A stretch of DNA of 64,000 nt from Microbacterium luteum (GTDB lineage: Bacteria; Actinomycetota; Actinomycetes; Actinomycetales; Microbacteriaceae). Location of the stretch: the NCBI RefSeq assembly GCF_015277875.1, contig NZ_CP063814.1, positions 744,001-808,000 on the forward strand. Reading direction: 5' to 3'. The position numbers were made by a program, and so were the translations under genes. Below are positions 54,274 through 63,690 of the stretch, one piece after another. Numbering within the stretch: the stretch's first letter is position 1; the number at the start of each line of letters is the position of its first letter. The notes under the pieces are model-generated. The model was not told where the DNA came from and did not search any database. It saw only the letters and a list, made by a program, of their open reading frames with translations.

Positions 54274-55803
54274 TCAGGGGGTGGGTTCGAGGGCCTGGAA
54301 TGCGGCCCACAGCTCGGCGCGCACGGCGAAGGAGGCGAGGTCGCGCGCGAGCACCTTCTCGGCCGACGAGAGGCGGGCGCGCACGGTGTGGCGGTGCACG
54401 CCGAGGGCACGTGCGGTGGCTTCGTGCGAGCAGTCCGCACCGAGCCACGCACCCAGCGTCTCACGCAGCTCCGCGCCGTGGGCGGCGTCGTACGCCACGA
54501 GCGGGTGCAGGGCTGCCGACGCCAGGGCGCGGGCATCCGCCGTGTCGAGAGCGGTGAGGATGCCGGCGCGGGCGACGTCGGCGAATCGGGTCACGCCGCG
54601 GTCGCCGCGGTCCCGGGCGACGCGGGCCTGCTCCATCGTTCGCGTGAAGGTGTCGTAGGTCGCGGGGGAGGCGACGCCGATGCGGCATCCGAACCGCTCC
54701 GCGACGTCGTCGAGCACATCGGTGCGCGATGCCGGTGCGACGATCACGAGGCCGTCGTCGCTCCGCCCGAAGAAGAGCGTGCCGCGGCGCTCGTCCGCCC
54801 GCACCTCGAGGTATTCGGCGAGCGCGTCGGACCAGGCGGCGCTCGCGTCGGTCACGGCGACCGCGAGGGGCGGTTCGGGCAGCGGCCCCCACACGTCTCG
54901 GGCGATGCGTCGTGCGGCGGCGGAGTCCTCGCCGCGCAGCGACTGCACCACCCCGGCCCGCAGTGCGCCCCGAGCGCGGGCGAGGTCGCCGTGCTGTTCG
55001 AGCGCGAGGCCGGCCATGGCGATCACGGCCGTGACGACCCCGCGCCCCTCGCGATCGAGGTCGCCGGCCGCGATCGCGATGACCCCGCGCAGGTGTCCGC
55101 CGCGCCCGAGCGTCTGCAGGGTGAACGGGGTCGCGCCGATTCGCAGGGACGACCCGGCGCGTGCCCCGCGCCGCAGCACTGCGCCGATCTCCTCCCGCAG
55201 CGCGGTCGCCGTCGCGGGCTCGAGGCCGTTCGCGGGATGCTGCCGGGAGAGCTCGCCGGCGGCATCGAACAGGCCGACCCAGGCGCCGAGCTGACGCGCG
55301 AGCTCGGCGACGGTCGCCCCGAGCCCATCGGGCCGGAGCGCGGCGAGGGCGATGGCGCGCTGCGCCGACAGCGCCCACGTGCGGCGGGCGTAGGAGGTGG
55401 CCGCGACATCTTCGGCGTTCGCTCGGGCGACGGCGATGAACGGCGTGCGGTAGGGCACCTCGAACAGCGGCATGCCCGCGGCCCGGCAGGCGTCGATCAG
55501 CGGGGTGGGAACGCCGTCGCGCACGACTTCGGTGCCGAATCCCACGCCGGCCACGCCTCGGTCGGCCAGTCGCGCGACGTACGGCGCGTAGGCGTCGTCG
55601 GTGACGCCGTCGAACTGGCGTCCGGTCGTCAGGAGCACGAGTCCCTCCGACAGGAACGGCGTGGGATCGGCCAGGTCGCTGGAGTGCACCCAGCGCACCT
55701 CGCGCTCCAGCTGCTCCTCGTCGACGGTGTCCAGGAAGCGCAGAGACAGATCGCCGCGACGCAGCAGCGAGGCGACGGTGGGGTGCGTCGGGGCGGTGGG
55801 CAT
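54274..55803 (-). CDS. PucR-family transcriptional regulator
   Basis: This 509-residue regulator has an N-terminal PucR purine-catabolism-regulator-like domain (VASLLRRGDLSLRFL to VPYRTPFIAVAR, about residues 9-130) and a C-terminal HTH_30 domain (ADCSHEATARALGVHRHTVR, about residues 448-467). It is divergent from gabT across a 99-base gap, so it most likely regulates the amine/GABA cluster. The ATG at 55803 follows AAGGAGGCAGC. Long antisense reading frames extend beyond it but are not genes. Confidence 0.87.
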   Translation of the reverse strand: MPTAPTHPTVASLLRRGDLSLRFLDTVDEEQLEREVRWVHSSDLADPTPFLSEGLVLLTTGRQFDGVTDDAYAPYVARLADRGVAGVGFGTEVVRDGVPTPLIDACRAAGMPLFEVPYRTPFIAVARANAEDVAATSYARRTWALSAQRAIALAALRPDGLGATVAELARQLGAWVGLFDAAGELSRQHPANGLEPATATALREEIGAVLRRGARAGSSLRIGATPFTLQTLGRGGHLRGVIAIAAGDLDREGRGVVTAVIAMAGLALEQHGDLARARGALRAGVVQSLRGEDSAAARRIARDVWGPLPEPPLAVAVTDASAAWSDALAEYLEVRADERRGTLFFGRSDDGLVIVAPASRTDVLDDVAERFGCRIGVASPATYDTFTRTMEQARVARDRGDRGVTRFADVARAGILTALDTADARALASAALHPLVAYDAAHGAELRETLGAWLGADCSHEATARALGVHRHTVRARLSSAEKVLARDLASFAVRAELWAAFQALEPTP

Positions 55804-55902
55804 GCTGCCTCCTTGGATGCTGTACGGCTCGTATAGGTTCGCATCAAGAATGTACATCGCGGCCGGTGCGAGCGATGGTGCCGTGCTCCTACGCTCGCCC
55901 CC

Positions 55903-57315
55903 ATGAGCACCACTGCCCTCGAGACCGTGCCCGTCGGCGGACCCACCCTTCCTCAAGAGCGCCGTCTCGTGACCGCGATCCCGGGTCCGGCGTCGCGGGC
56001 GCTGCTGCACCGCAAGGCGGCCGCCGTGAGTGCCGGTGTCGGTCACACGGTGCCCGTCGAAGCGGTCGCCGCCGGCGGCGGCGTCGTCGTGGATGCCGAC
56101 GGCAACTCGCTCATCGACCTCGGATCCGGCATCGCCGTGACCACCGTGGGAAACGCCCATCCGGCCGTCGTGGCCGCGGTGCAGCAGCAGGTGGCGCAGT
56201 TCACGCACACGTGCTTCATGATCTCGCCCTACGAGTCCTACGTCGCGGTGGCGGAGGCCCTCAACCGGCTCACCCCCGGCGACCACGAGAAGAAGAGCGC
56301 CCTGTTCAACTCGGGCGCGGAGGCCGTCGAGAACGCGGTGAAGATCGCGCGCAAGCACACCGGTCGCCCCGCCGTGGTGGCGTTCGATCACGCCTACCAC
56401 GGCCGTACGAACCTCACCATGGCCCTCACGGCGAAGGCGATGCCCTACAAGAGCGGCTTCGGTCCGTTCGCCGGCGAGGTCTACCGCGCGCCGGTGTCCT
56501 ATCCGTATCGCGACGGACTGTCGGGGCCGGAAGCCGCCGCCCGCGCCATCTCGCAGATCGAGAAGCAGGTCGGCGCGGAGAACCTCGCGGCGGTGGTCAT
56601 CGAGCCCATCCAGGGCGAGGGCGGATTCATCGTTCCCGCCGACGGCTTCCTGCCCGCCCTCGTCGACTGGTGCCGCGCGAACGGCGTCGTCTTCATCGCC
56701 GACGAGGTGCAGACCGGCTTCGCCCGCACCGGTGCGATGTTCGCGAGCGATCTGTTCGGCATCGTCCCCGACCTCGTCACGACCGCCAAGGGAATCGCCG
56801 GGGGACTGCCGCTGGCGGCTGTCACCGGCCGCGCCGAGATCATGGACGCCTCGCACCTCGGCGGCCTCGGCGGAACCTACGGCGGGAATCCGATCGCCTG
56901 CGCGGCGGCCCTCGCCGCGATCGAGAGCTTCGAGCACGACGCCCTCGCGCATCGTGCCGACGAGATCGGCGGGATCCTGCGCGATCGCCTCGCCGCTATC
57001 CAGGCGGGCGATGCGCGCCTGGGCGAGGTCCGCGGACGTGGCGCGATGGTCGCGGCGGAGTTCGTCGACCCGGCGACCGGCGCGCCCGACGCGGCCCTGA
57101 CGACCGCGGTCGCGAAGGCCTGCATCGCCGAGGGCGTGATCGTCCTCACGTGCGGCACGTACGGCAACGTGCTGCGATTCCTTCCGCCCCTGTCGATCGG
57201 CGACGACCTGCTGCACGAGGCGATGGACGTGCTCGCGCGCGAGATCGACGCCGCCGAGTCGGGCACGGCGCCGCGACTGAGCGACGACGACGCACCGAGA
57301 CCCGACGCCGACTGA
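55903..57315 (+). CDS. gabT: 4-Aminobutyrate aminotransferase
   Basis: This 470-residue class III aminotransferase converts GABA and 2-oxoglutarate to succinate semialdehyde and glutamate. Signatures are IDLGSGIAVTTVGNAHPAVV, FFNSGAEAVENAVK-like LFNSGAEAVENAVKIAR, VIEPIQGEGGF, FIADEVQTGFARTG, and the PLP-Lys motif TTAKGIAGGLPL (about residue 290). First gene of the cluster with an amine oxidase, stress protein, permease and gabD. Confidence 0.92.
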   Translation: MSTTALETVPVGGPTLPQERRLVTAIPGPASRALLHRKAAAVSAGVGHTVPVEAVAAGGGVVVDADGNSLIDLGSGIAVTTVGNAHPAVVAAVQQQVAQFTHTCFMISPYESYVAVAEALNRLTPGDHEKKSALFNSGAEAVENAVKIARKHTGRPAVVAFDHAYHGRTNLTMALTAKAMPYKSGFGPFAGEVYRAPVSYPYRDGLSGPEAAARAISQIEKQVGAENLAAVVIEPIQGEGGFIVPADGFLPALVDWCRANGVVFIADEVQTGFARTGAMFASDLFGIVPDLVTTAKGIAGGLPLAAVTGRAEIMDASHLGGLGGTYGGNPIACAAALAAIESFEHDALAHRADEIGGILRDRLAAIQAGDARLGEVRGRGAMVAAEFVDPATGAPDAALTTAVAKACIAEGVIVLTCGTYGNVLRFLPPLSIGDDLLHEAMDVLAREIDAAESGTAPRLSDDDAPRPDAD

Positions 57316-57384
57316 CGACTCTCGCCGGCCCGCGGAAGGGGACGCGGGGCCGGCGATCACGACATCCCCATGCGAAGGAGCACG

Positions 57385-58743
57385 ATGCGCGAACTCACCC
57401 GCGATGTGGTGGTCGTCGGTGCCGGTGCGGCGGGTCTGACGGCTGCGCACGAACTGAAGAAGGCCGGTCTCTCGGTGGCCGTCCTGGAGGCCCGCGATCG
57501 CGTCGGCGGACGGCTGTGGACGGATGAGATCGACGGCGCGATGCTCGAGATCGGCGGTCAATGGGTCTCGCCCGATCAGGATGCGCTCATCGAGACCATC
57601 GCCGAGCTCGGGCTGTCGACGTTCTCCCGATATCGCGAGGGCGACAGCGTCTACGTCGGCCCGGACGGGGTCGCCCGCCGCTTCACCGGAGAAATGTTCC
57701 CGGTGTCGGCGGAGACCGAGCGCGTCATCGCCGAGCTCACCGAGCGCCTGGATGCGATGGTCGCCGAGATCGATCCCGATCGGCCCTGGGCGCACGAGAG
57801 GGCGGCCGAATGGGACCGCATTTCCTGGGACGCGTGGCTCCGCGAGCAGACGGACGACGACGAGGCGGTGCGCAACCTCGCCTTCGCGACGGGCTCGGCG
57901 ATGCTGACGAAGCCCACCCACACCTTCTCGCTGCTGCAGTCGCTCCTGATGGCCGCGTCGGCCGGGTCGTACTCGAATCTGGTCGACGCGGACTTCATCC
58001 TCGACAAGCGCGTCGTCGGCGGACTGCAGCAGGTTCCGCTGCTGCTGGCCGAGCGGCTGGGGGACGACGTCATCCTGGGCGCCCCCGTGAGCGCGCTCGA
58101 ATGGGCCGGCGACACCGTGACGGCGAGCGCCGAGGGCGTGACGGTGAAGGCGAGGCACGCGGTGCTCGCGCTCGCGCCGGTGCTGTACGACCGGATCACG
58201 TTCGTCCCGCCGCTGCCGCGTCTGCAGCATCAGATGCACCAGCACCTGTCGATGGGGTTCGTCATCAAGGTGCACGCCGTATACGACCGGCCGTTCTGGC
58301 GTGACCAGGGCCTGTCCGGCACCGCGTTCAGTCCGTACGAGCTCGCCCACGAGGCCTACGACAACACCAACCACGGCGATCCGCGCGGCACGCTCGTCGG
58401 ATTCGTCTCCGACCGCACTGCCGACGACCTCTTCCGGCTGTCGGATGCGGAGCGCAAGGAGCGCATCCTGGAGTCTCTGTCGCACTACTACGGGCCCGAG
58501 GCGAAGAACCCGGTCGTGTACTACGAGAGCGACTGGGGCAGCGAGGAGTGGACGCGCGGCGCCTACGCCGCCAGCTTCGACCTCGGCGGGCTCGAGCGCT
58601 ACGGCGCGGACCTTCGCACCCCGGTCGGGCCGATCCGATTCGCCTGCAGCGACATCGCCGGTGCGGGCTTCCAGCACGTCGACGGTGCCATCCGAATGGG
58701 CCGCCTCGTCGCCGCCGACATCGTCGCCGAGGACCGGTCATGA
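57385..58743 (+). CDS. Flavin monoamine oxidase, putrescine-oxidase-like
   Basis: This 452-residue FAD enzyme shows VVVGAGAAGLTAAHELKKAG (core GAGAAGLTAA, about residues 10-19), LEARDRVGGRLW, GGQWVSPDQ, and the C-terminal GAGFQHVDGAIRMGRLVA. It resembles actinobacterial putrescine oxidases, which make 4-aminobutanal and H2O2 from putrescine. Placement after gabT supports a di- or polyamine substrate. GAAGGAG precedes the ATG at 57385. It overlaps the next gene by 4 bases. Confidence 0.87.
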   Translation: MRELTRDVVVVGAGAAGLTAAHELKKAGLSVAVLEARDRVGGRLWTDEIDGAMLEIGGQWVSPDQDALIETIAELGLSTFSRYREGDSVYVGPDGVARRFTGEMFPVSAETERVIAELTERLDAMVAEIDPDRPWAHERAAEWDRISWDAWLREQTDDDEAVRNLAFATGSAMLTKPTHTFSLLQSLLMAASAGSYSNLVDADFILDKRVVGGLQQVPLLLAERLGDDVILGAPVSALEWAGDTVTASAEGVTVKARHAVLALAPVLYDRITFVPPLPRLQHQMHQHLSMGFVIKVHAVYDRPFWRDQGLSGTAFSPYELAHEAYDNTNHGDPRGTLVGFVSDRTADDLFRLSDAERKERILESLSHYYGPEAKNPVVYYESDWGSEEWTRGAYAASFDLGGLERYGADLRTPVGPIRFACSDIAGAGFQHVDGAIRMGRLVAADIVAEDRS

Positions 58744-59636
58744 CCGCGCACGTCGTCGTCGGGTACACCGCGACCGACACCGGGGCCGACGCCGTCGCGC
58801 TCGGCGCGCGCCTGGCCCGTGCCACCGGCGCCGTGCTCGAGATCGTCGTCGTGCTCCCGGCAGAGGGACGCAGCGTCATCACCCCGACCAACCCCGGATA
58901 CGAGCGATACCTGCACGAGCAGGCGCAGGCGTGGCTGCGGGAGGCGGCCGACCGTGCACCCGACGGTGTCCAGGTGCGCACGCACGTGCGCGACGACGAG
59001 TCGTTCGCGTCGGGCCTCATCGCCGCCGCCCACGACCTCGGCGCGTCGCACATCGTCATCGGCGCCGGCCGCGGCGGTTTGCGCGGGCGTCACCGGCTCG
59101 GGTCGGTGGCCACCGAGCTGCTGCACTCGTCCGACGTTCCGGTCGCGCTGGCGCCCCGAGGCGTCCGCGACCTCGACGCGACACGTCCCCTCGACCGGGT
59201 CACCGCCGCGATCGGCATGCGACCCGGCGCCGACGTGCTCATGGGGGCAGCCATCGACCTGGCACGTGCGAGCGGCGCTCCGCTGCGCCTGCTCTCGCTG
59301 GTCACCGTCGACCTGCCGCCCACCGTCGACACCGGTGTCATCCGGATCGCGGGAGCCGCGCACGCCGACGAAGTGCTCGTCGCCGCTCGCGCAGACCTGC
59401 CCGCAGATGTGCGGGCCGACGTCGTGGTCGGGCAGGGCGAGTCCATCGAAGACGCCGTCGCCGCGCTGGAGTGGACCCCGGGTGAAGTCGCCCTCGTCGG
59501 TTCCAGCCGCCTCGCCCAGCCCCGACGGCTGTTCCTCGGTTCGACTGCGGCGAAGATGCTGCACGAACTGCCCGTCCCCATGATCGTGGTGCCGCGCACG
59601 CGCACCGCCCCGACCCAGGAAGGAGGGCGGCGATGA
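58740..59636 (+). CDS. Tandem universal stress protein
   Basis: This 298-residue protein has two UspA domains (about residues 1-145 and 150-290). The ATP-binding motifs are IVIGAGRGGLRGRHRLGSVA (first; core GAGRGGLRGRHRLGS) and LVGSSRLAQPRRLFLGSTA (second; core GSSRLAQPRRLFLGS). It is embedded between the oxidase and the permease with overlaps on both sides, so it probably responds to or regulates this catabolic pathway. Confidence 0.87.
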   Translation: MTAHVVVGYTATDTGADAVALGARLARATGAVLEIVVVLPAEGRSVITPTNPGYERYLHEQAQAWLREAADRAPDGVQVRTHVRDDESFASGLIAAAHDLGASHIVIGAGRGGLRGRHRLGSVATELLHSSDVPVALAPRGVRDLDATRPLDRVTAAIGMRPGADVLMGAAIDLARASGAPLRLLSLVTVDLPPTVDTGVIRIAGAAHADEVLVAARADLPADVRADVVVGQGESIEDAVAALEWTPGEVALVGSSRLAQPRRLFLGSTAAKMLHELPVPMIVVPRTRTAPTQEGGRR

Positions 59637-61192
59637 GCGTATCCGGTGGCGCCGCGCCCCTCGCCCCCGCCGCCGGCGACGACGCCGGCGGCATCTCCCG
59701 CAAGGGACTCTCCGCCGGCACCGTCGGCCTCATCGGTGCGGTCGTCATCGGCATCTCCTGCATCGCTCCCGCCTACACCCTCACCGCGGCCCTCGGGCCG
59801 ACCGTGTCGGAGGTGGGCGTGCAGGTGCCGGCGATCATCCTCGTCGGGTTCATCCCGATGCTCCTGGTCGCCTTCGGGTACCGGGAGCTGAACCGGGAGA
59901 TGCCCGACTCGGGAACCTCCTTCACCTGGGCGGCGCGCGCCTTCGGCCCGTGGGTGGGCTGGATGGCCGGATGGGGATTGGTGGCCGCGACGATCCTCGT
60001 GCTGTCCAATCTCGCCGGCATCGCCGTGGACTTCCTGTTCCTGCTCATCGCGCAGCTGAGCGGGGCGCCCGAGATCGCCGACCTCGCCGCGAACCCCGTC
60101 ATCAACGTGATCGTGTGCCTGCTGTTCATGGCGGGGGCGACCTTCGTGTCCTATCGCGACATGCAGACGACGCAGAAGCTGCAGTACGTGCTCGTGGGCT
60201 TCCAGGTGCTCGTGCTGGTGCTGTTCGCCAGTGCCGCGCTGGTGGAGTTCTCCAACGGATCGGCGTTCGAGGCGACCCCGTTCGACCTGTCGTGGTTCAA
60301 CCCGTTCGCGGTGTCGTCGTTCAGCGCCTTCGCGGCGGGGCTGTCGCTGTCGATCTTCATCTTCTGGGGGTGGGATGTGACCCTCACCATGAACGAGGAG
60401 ACGAAGGACCCCGACAAGACGCCGGGGCGCGCGGCGACCCTCACGGTGGTGACGATCGTCATCCTCTACCTGCTCATCTCGGTGGCGCTGCTGATGTACG
60501 CGGGCACGGGGGAGGGCGAGTTCGGCCTCGGCAACCCCGACATCCAGGACAACGTCTTCTTCGCGCTCGCCGGGCCGATCCTCGGCCCCCTCGCGTTCCT
60601 CGTCTCGCTCGCGGTGCTCACCAGCTCGGCCTCGTCGCTGCAGTCGACGTTCGTGGGTCCGGCGCGCACCCTGCTCGCGATGGGGCACTACGGCGCCCTC
60701 CCGCGCCGCTTCGCGCAGGTCAGCCCGCGGTTCTTCACTCCCGGATTCGCGACCCTCGTCTCGGCGTTCGTCGCGTCGGCGTTCTACGCGGTGATGAGGT
60801 TCGTGAGCGAGAACGTGCTGTGGGACACGATCACGACGCTCGGCATGATGATCTGCTTCTACTACGGCATCACGGCCTTCGCGTGCGTGTGGTACTTCCG
60901 GCACCAGTGGTTCGACTCGGTGCGCAGCGCCGTCTTCACCCTGGTCTTCCCGCTCGTGGGCGGCATCATCCTCGCCGTGCTGTTCGTCACCACCCTGGTG
61001 GACTCGATGGATCCCGACTACGGCAGCGGCTCGTCGGTCGGCGGACTGGGCCTCGTCTTCGTGCTGGGGATGGTGATCATCGTCGTCGGTGTGGTGATCA
61101 TGGTGTGGCAGGCCGTCAAACGCCCCGACTTCTTCCGCGGTCGCACCCTCTCGATGGCGGCCCCCGAGAGCCTCCGGCGCCGCCGGCGCTGA
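59633..61192 (+). CDS. APC-family amino acid/amine permease
   Basis: This 519-residue protein has about twelve membrane segments. The APC signatures GTVGLIGAVVIGISCIAPAY (about residues 30-50), GYRELNREMPDSGTSFTWAARAFG (core YRELNREMPDSGTSFTW) and WGWDVTLTMNEETKDP are clear. Given the neighbours it likely imports putrescine, GABA or another amine. The C-terminal tail is short and basic. Confidence 0.88.
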   Translation: MSVSGGAAPLAPAAGDDAGGISRKGLSAGTVGLIGAVVIGISCIAPAYTLTAALGPTVSEVGVQVPAIILVGFIPMLLVAFGYRELNREMPDSGTSFTWAARAFGPWVGWMAGWGLVAATILVLSNLAGIAVDFLFLLIAQLSGAPEIADLAANPVINVIVCLLFMAGATFVSYRDMQTTQKLQYVLVGFQVLVLVLFASAALVEFSNGSAFEATPFDLSWFNPFAVSSFSAFAAGLSLSIFIFWGWDVTLTMNEETKDPDKTPGRAATLTVVTIVILYLLISVALLMYAGTGEGEFGLGNPDIQDNVFFALAGPILGPLAFLVSLAVLTSSASSLQSTFVGPARTLLAMGHYGALPRRFAQVSPRFFTPGFATLVSAFVASAFYAVMRFVSENVLWDTITTLGMMICFYYGITAFACVWYFRHQWFDSVRSAVFTLVFPLVGGIILAVLFVTTLVDSMDPDYGSGSSVGGLGLVFVLGMVIIVVGVVIMVWQAVKRPDFFRGRTLSMAAPESLRRRRR

Positions 61193-61214
61193 CCGGCCGA
61201 ACGAAAGGAATCAC

Positions 61215-62576
61215 ATGAGCGACTACGCCGTGGTCAACCCCGCCACCGGGGAGACCCTCGCCACGTATCCGACCATCGGCGACGCCGACCTCGACGCAGC
61301 GGTGGGCCGCGCCCACGCGGCCGCCCGGTCGTGGCGCGTCACCCCGCCCTCGGAGCGCGCTGCGGTGATCCGGCGCATCGCGGAGCTCCACCGGGAGCGC
61401 CGCGACGAGCTCGCCGCGATCATCGTGCGCGAGATGGGCAAGCCGCTGGCTGCAGCCGAGGGGGAGGTGGACTTCGCCGCCGACATCATCGAGTACTACG
61501 CCGACCACATCGACCAGATCACCGGCGACACCCCGATCGACATCCTCGGTGAGGGGACGGCGGTGATCCGCCGGGCGCCGATCGGTGTTCTGCTGGGCAT
61601 CATGCCGTGGAATTTCCCGGCATACCAGGTGGCGAGGTTCGCCGCCCCGAATCTCGCGGTGGGCAACACCATCCTTCTCAAGCACGCTCCGCAGTGCCCG
61701 GAATCGTCGGCCGCGCTCGAGGCCATCTACATCGACGCCGGACTTCCGGACGGCGCCTACGTGAACCTCTACGCCACGAACGAGCAGGCAGCGGTCGTCA
61801 TCGGCGACCCCCGCGTGCAGGGCGTGTCGGTGACGGGTTCCGAGCGGGCCGGGTCGGCGGTCGCCGAGGTCGCGGGCCGTCACCTCAAGAAGGTCGCTCT
61901 CGAGCTCGGCGGATCCGACCCCTTCATCCTGCTCTCCACCGACGACCTCGATGCGACCGTCAGCGCCGCCGTCGACGCGCGCATCGACAACAACGGTCAG
62001 GCGTGCAACGGGGCGAAGCGGTTCATCGTCGTGGACGAGCTCTACGACGCGTTCGTGGCGAAGTTCACCGCGGCGATGGCGGCGACCGTGATGGGAGACC
62101 CGTTCGCGGCGGACACGGTGCTCGGCCCACTGTCGTCGTCGGCGGCGGCGGATCGTCTGCAGGAGCAGATCGACCGCGCCGTGGCGCAGGGTGCGACGCT
62201 CACGACGGGCGGCACGCGGGAGGGCGCCTACATCGCGCCCACGGTGCTCACCGACGTGACCAGCGACATGGACGTCTATGGCGAGGAGCTGTTCGGCCCA
62301 GCGGGCGTCGTCTATCGTGCGGCCGATGAGGACGACGCCGTGCGGATCGCCAACGACACGGCTTTCGGTCTGGGCTCGTACGTGTTCACCACCGACGCGG
62401 AGCAGGCCGAACGGGTGGCCGATCGCATCGACGCCGGCATGGTCTACGTCAACCTGGTGCTCGCCGATTCGCCGGAGCTCCCGTTCGGCGGCATCAAGCG
62501 TTCGGGCACGTCGCGCGAGCTCGGTCTGCTGGCGGCAGACGAGTTCGTGAACAAGAAGCTCATCCGCATCGCCTGA
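61215..62576 (+). CDS. gabD: Succinate-semialdehyde dehydrogenase (aldehyde dehydrogenase family)
   Basis: This 453-residue NAD(P)-dependent enzyme has GIMPWNFPAYQVARF (about residues 130-144), VSVTGSERAGSAV, the catalytic Glu in ALELGGSDPFILL and the catalytic Cys in NNGQACNGAKRFIV (about residue 260). It completes GABA degradation to succinate and might also oxidise 4-aminobutanal, as no separate enzyme for that step is in the cluster. Shorter type of the family. ATG at 61215 after GAAAGGAA. Confidence 0.9.
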   Translation: MSDYAVVNPATGETLATYPTIGDADLDAAVGRAHAAARSWRVTPPSERAAVIRRIAELHRERRDELAAIIVREMGKPLAAAEGEVDFAADIIEYYADHIDQITGDTPIDILGEGTAVIRRAPIGVLLGIMPWNFPAYQVARFAAPNLAVGNTILLKHAPQCPESSAALEAIYIDAGLPDGAYVNLYATNEQAAVVIGDPRVQGVSVTGSERAGSAVAEVAGRHLKKVALELGGSDPFILLSTDDLDATVSAAVDARIDNNGQACNGAKRFIVVDELYDAFVAKFTAAMAATVMGDPFAADTVLGPLSSSAAADRLQEQIDRAVAQGATLTTGGTREGAYIAPTVLTDVTSDMDVYGEELFGPAGVVYRAADEDDAVRIANDTAFGLGSYVFTTDAEQAERVADRIDAGMVYVNLVLADSPELPFGGIKRSGTSRELGLLAADEFVNKKLIRIA

Positions 62577-62624
62577 CGCGCTGGCCCCCTGGCGCGCGCC
62601 GTGCGCCGGGGGCAGGATGGGGTC

Positions 62625-63062
62625 ATGAACGAGTTCGGCGACGCGGTCACGATCCTCGACGAGCACGAGTGCTGGGAGCATCTGACATCCCACCAGCTGG
62701 GTCGTCTGGTCACCCATGTCGGCGACGTCCTCGACATCTTCCCCGTCAACTACGTCCTGGACGGACGCTCGCTGGTGTTCCGCACCGCTGAGGGCAGCAA
62801 GCTGCTGGAGCTCACGGTCAACGACCACGTGCTCTTCGAAGTCGACCACTGGACCGACGACCGTGCGTGGAGCGTGGTCGTGCGCGGTCACGCCCGTCGG
62901 CTGGATGCGCTCGACGAGGTCGAGGCGGCGGATCGGCTCCCGCTCAAGCCGTGGATACCGACGGTGAAGTACAACTACGTGCGCGTCGTTCCCGCGGAGC
63001 TCACCGGCCGCGCGTTCGCGCGCGGGGAAGAGCCCGATCGCGACGCCGTGCAGCCGGGCTGA
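62625..63062 (+). CDS. Pyridoxamine-5'-phosphate-oxidase-fold flavin protein
   Basis: This 145-residue protein has the split-barrel flavin-binding fold: CWEHLTSHQLGRLVTH (about residues 15-30), FPVNYVLDGRSLVFRT, and VVRGHARRLD. Actinobacterial members reduce F420 or bind FMN, haem or haem-degradation intermediates. No ligand can be assigned. The ATG at 62625 is preferred over a GTG at 62601. Confidence 0.83.
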   Translation: MNEFGDAVTILDEHECWEHLTSHQLGRLVTHVGDVLDIFPVNYVLDGRSLVFRTAEGSKLLELTVNDHVLFEVDHWTDDRAWSVVVRGHARRLDALDEVEAADRLPLKPWIPTVKYNYVRVVPAELTGRAFARGEEPDRDAVQPG

Positions 63063-63098
63063 GGCGGGTGCGGCGCCATCCGCGCGGGTGAGGCCGGG

Positions 63099-63128
63099 TT
63101 CGCCGGTCGTGTGGGCATGCCGTACACT
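63099..63128 (+). promoter_or_regulatory. Candidate promoter for tRNA-Trp
   Basis: TTCGCC (63099-63104) and TACACT (63123-63128) are spaced by 18 bases, fitting a weak -35 and a good -10 element. The tRNA starts 112 bases later. Otherwise the gap from 63063 to 63239 contains no gene that I can support. Confidence 0.4.
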
Positions 63129-63239
63129 GGGGAGAGCAGGACTTTTCTGCATTCTTTCGCCGTGCCCGCCGTGCGGGTCGCATCCTCTCGATCGGAAGCG
63201 GGCGAGGAGTGTGGAACCTCGGGGCTCGCGAGAGTCTCT

Positions 63240-63312
<73 letters not shown>

Positions 63313-63357
63313 CGCGTCAGCGCAAGCTGACACACGGAAGATACAACAGGTGGGTTG

Positions 63358-63627
63358 ATGGTCCAGGACGAACCGAAGGGCGAGATCGTCGCGTCGAGCG
63401 ACGGGCCGCGCGAGAAGAAGCCGAACGTCTTCGCGCGCATCGCCCTGTTCATCCGTCAGGTCTTCGCCGAACTGCGCAAGGTCGTCACGCCGACGCGCAA
63501 GGAGCTGGTGAAGTACACGGCGGTCGTGCTGGGCTTCGTCGTCGTCATGATGGCGATCGTCTACGGTCTCGACGTGCTCTTCGCCTGGACGACGCAGGTC
63601 GTCTTCGGCGTTCCCGACGGCGCCTGA
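63358..63627 (+). CDS. secE: Preprotein translocase subunit SecE
   Basis: This 89-residue protein has the SecE pattern: a charged cytosolic N-terminus, the amphipathic motif FIRQVFAELRKVVTPTRKEL (about residues 31-50), then one membrane segment (YTAVVLGFVVVMMAIVYGL). It is an essential part of the SecYEG channel. ATG at 63358; an adjacent in-frame TTG at 63355 is less likely. Confidence 0.95.
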   Translation: MVQDEPKGEIVASSDGPREKKPNVFARIALFIRQVFAELRKVVTPTRKELVKYTAVVLGFVVVMMAIVYGLDVLFAWTTQVVFGVPDGA

Positions 63628-63690
63628 TCCCACCGGTCGAACAGCGGGTGGTGTGCGCCTGGTGCGCCCACCGACACGGAAGAGAAGCAA

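Noticed and set aside
54274..58677. A minus-strand open reading frame of 1467 codons
   Set aside because: Only its last 509 codons are the PucR gene. The rest is antisense to gabT and the amine oxidase, with low-complexity Arg/His/Gly-rich translation and no domains.
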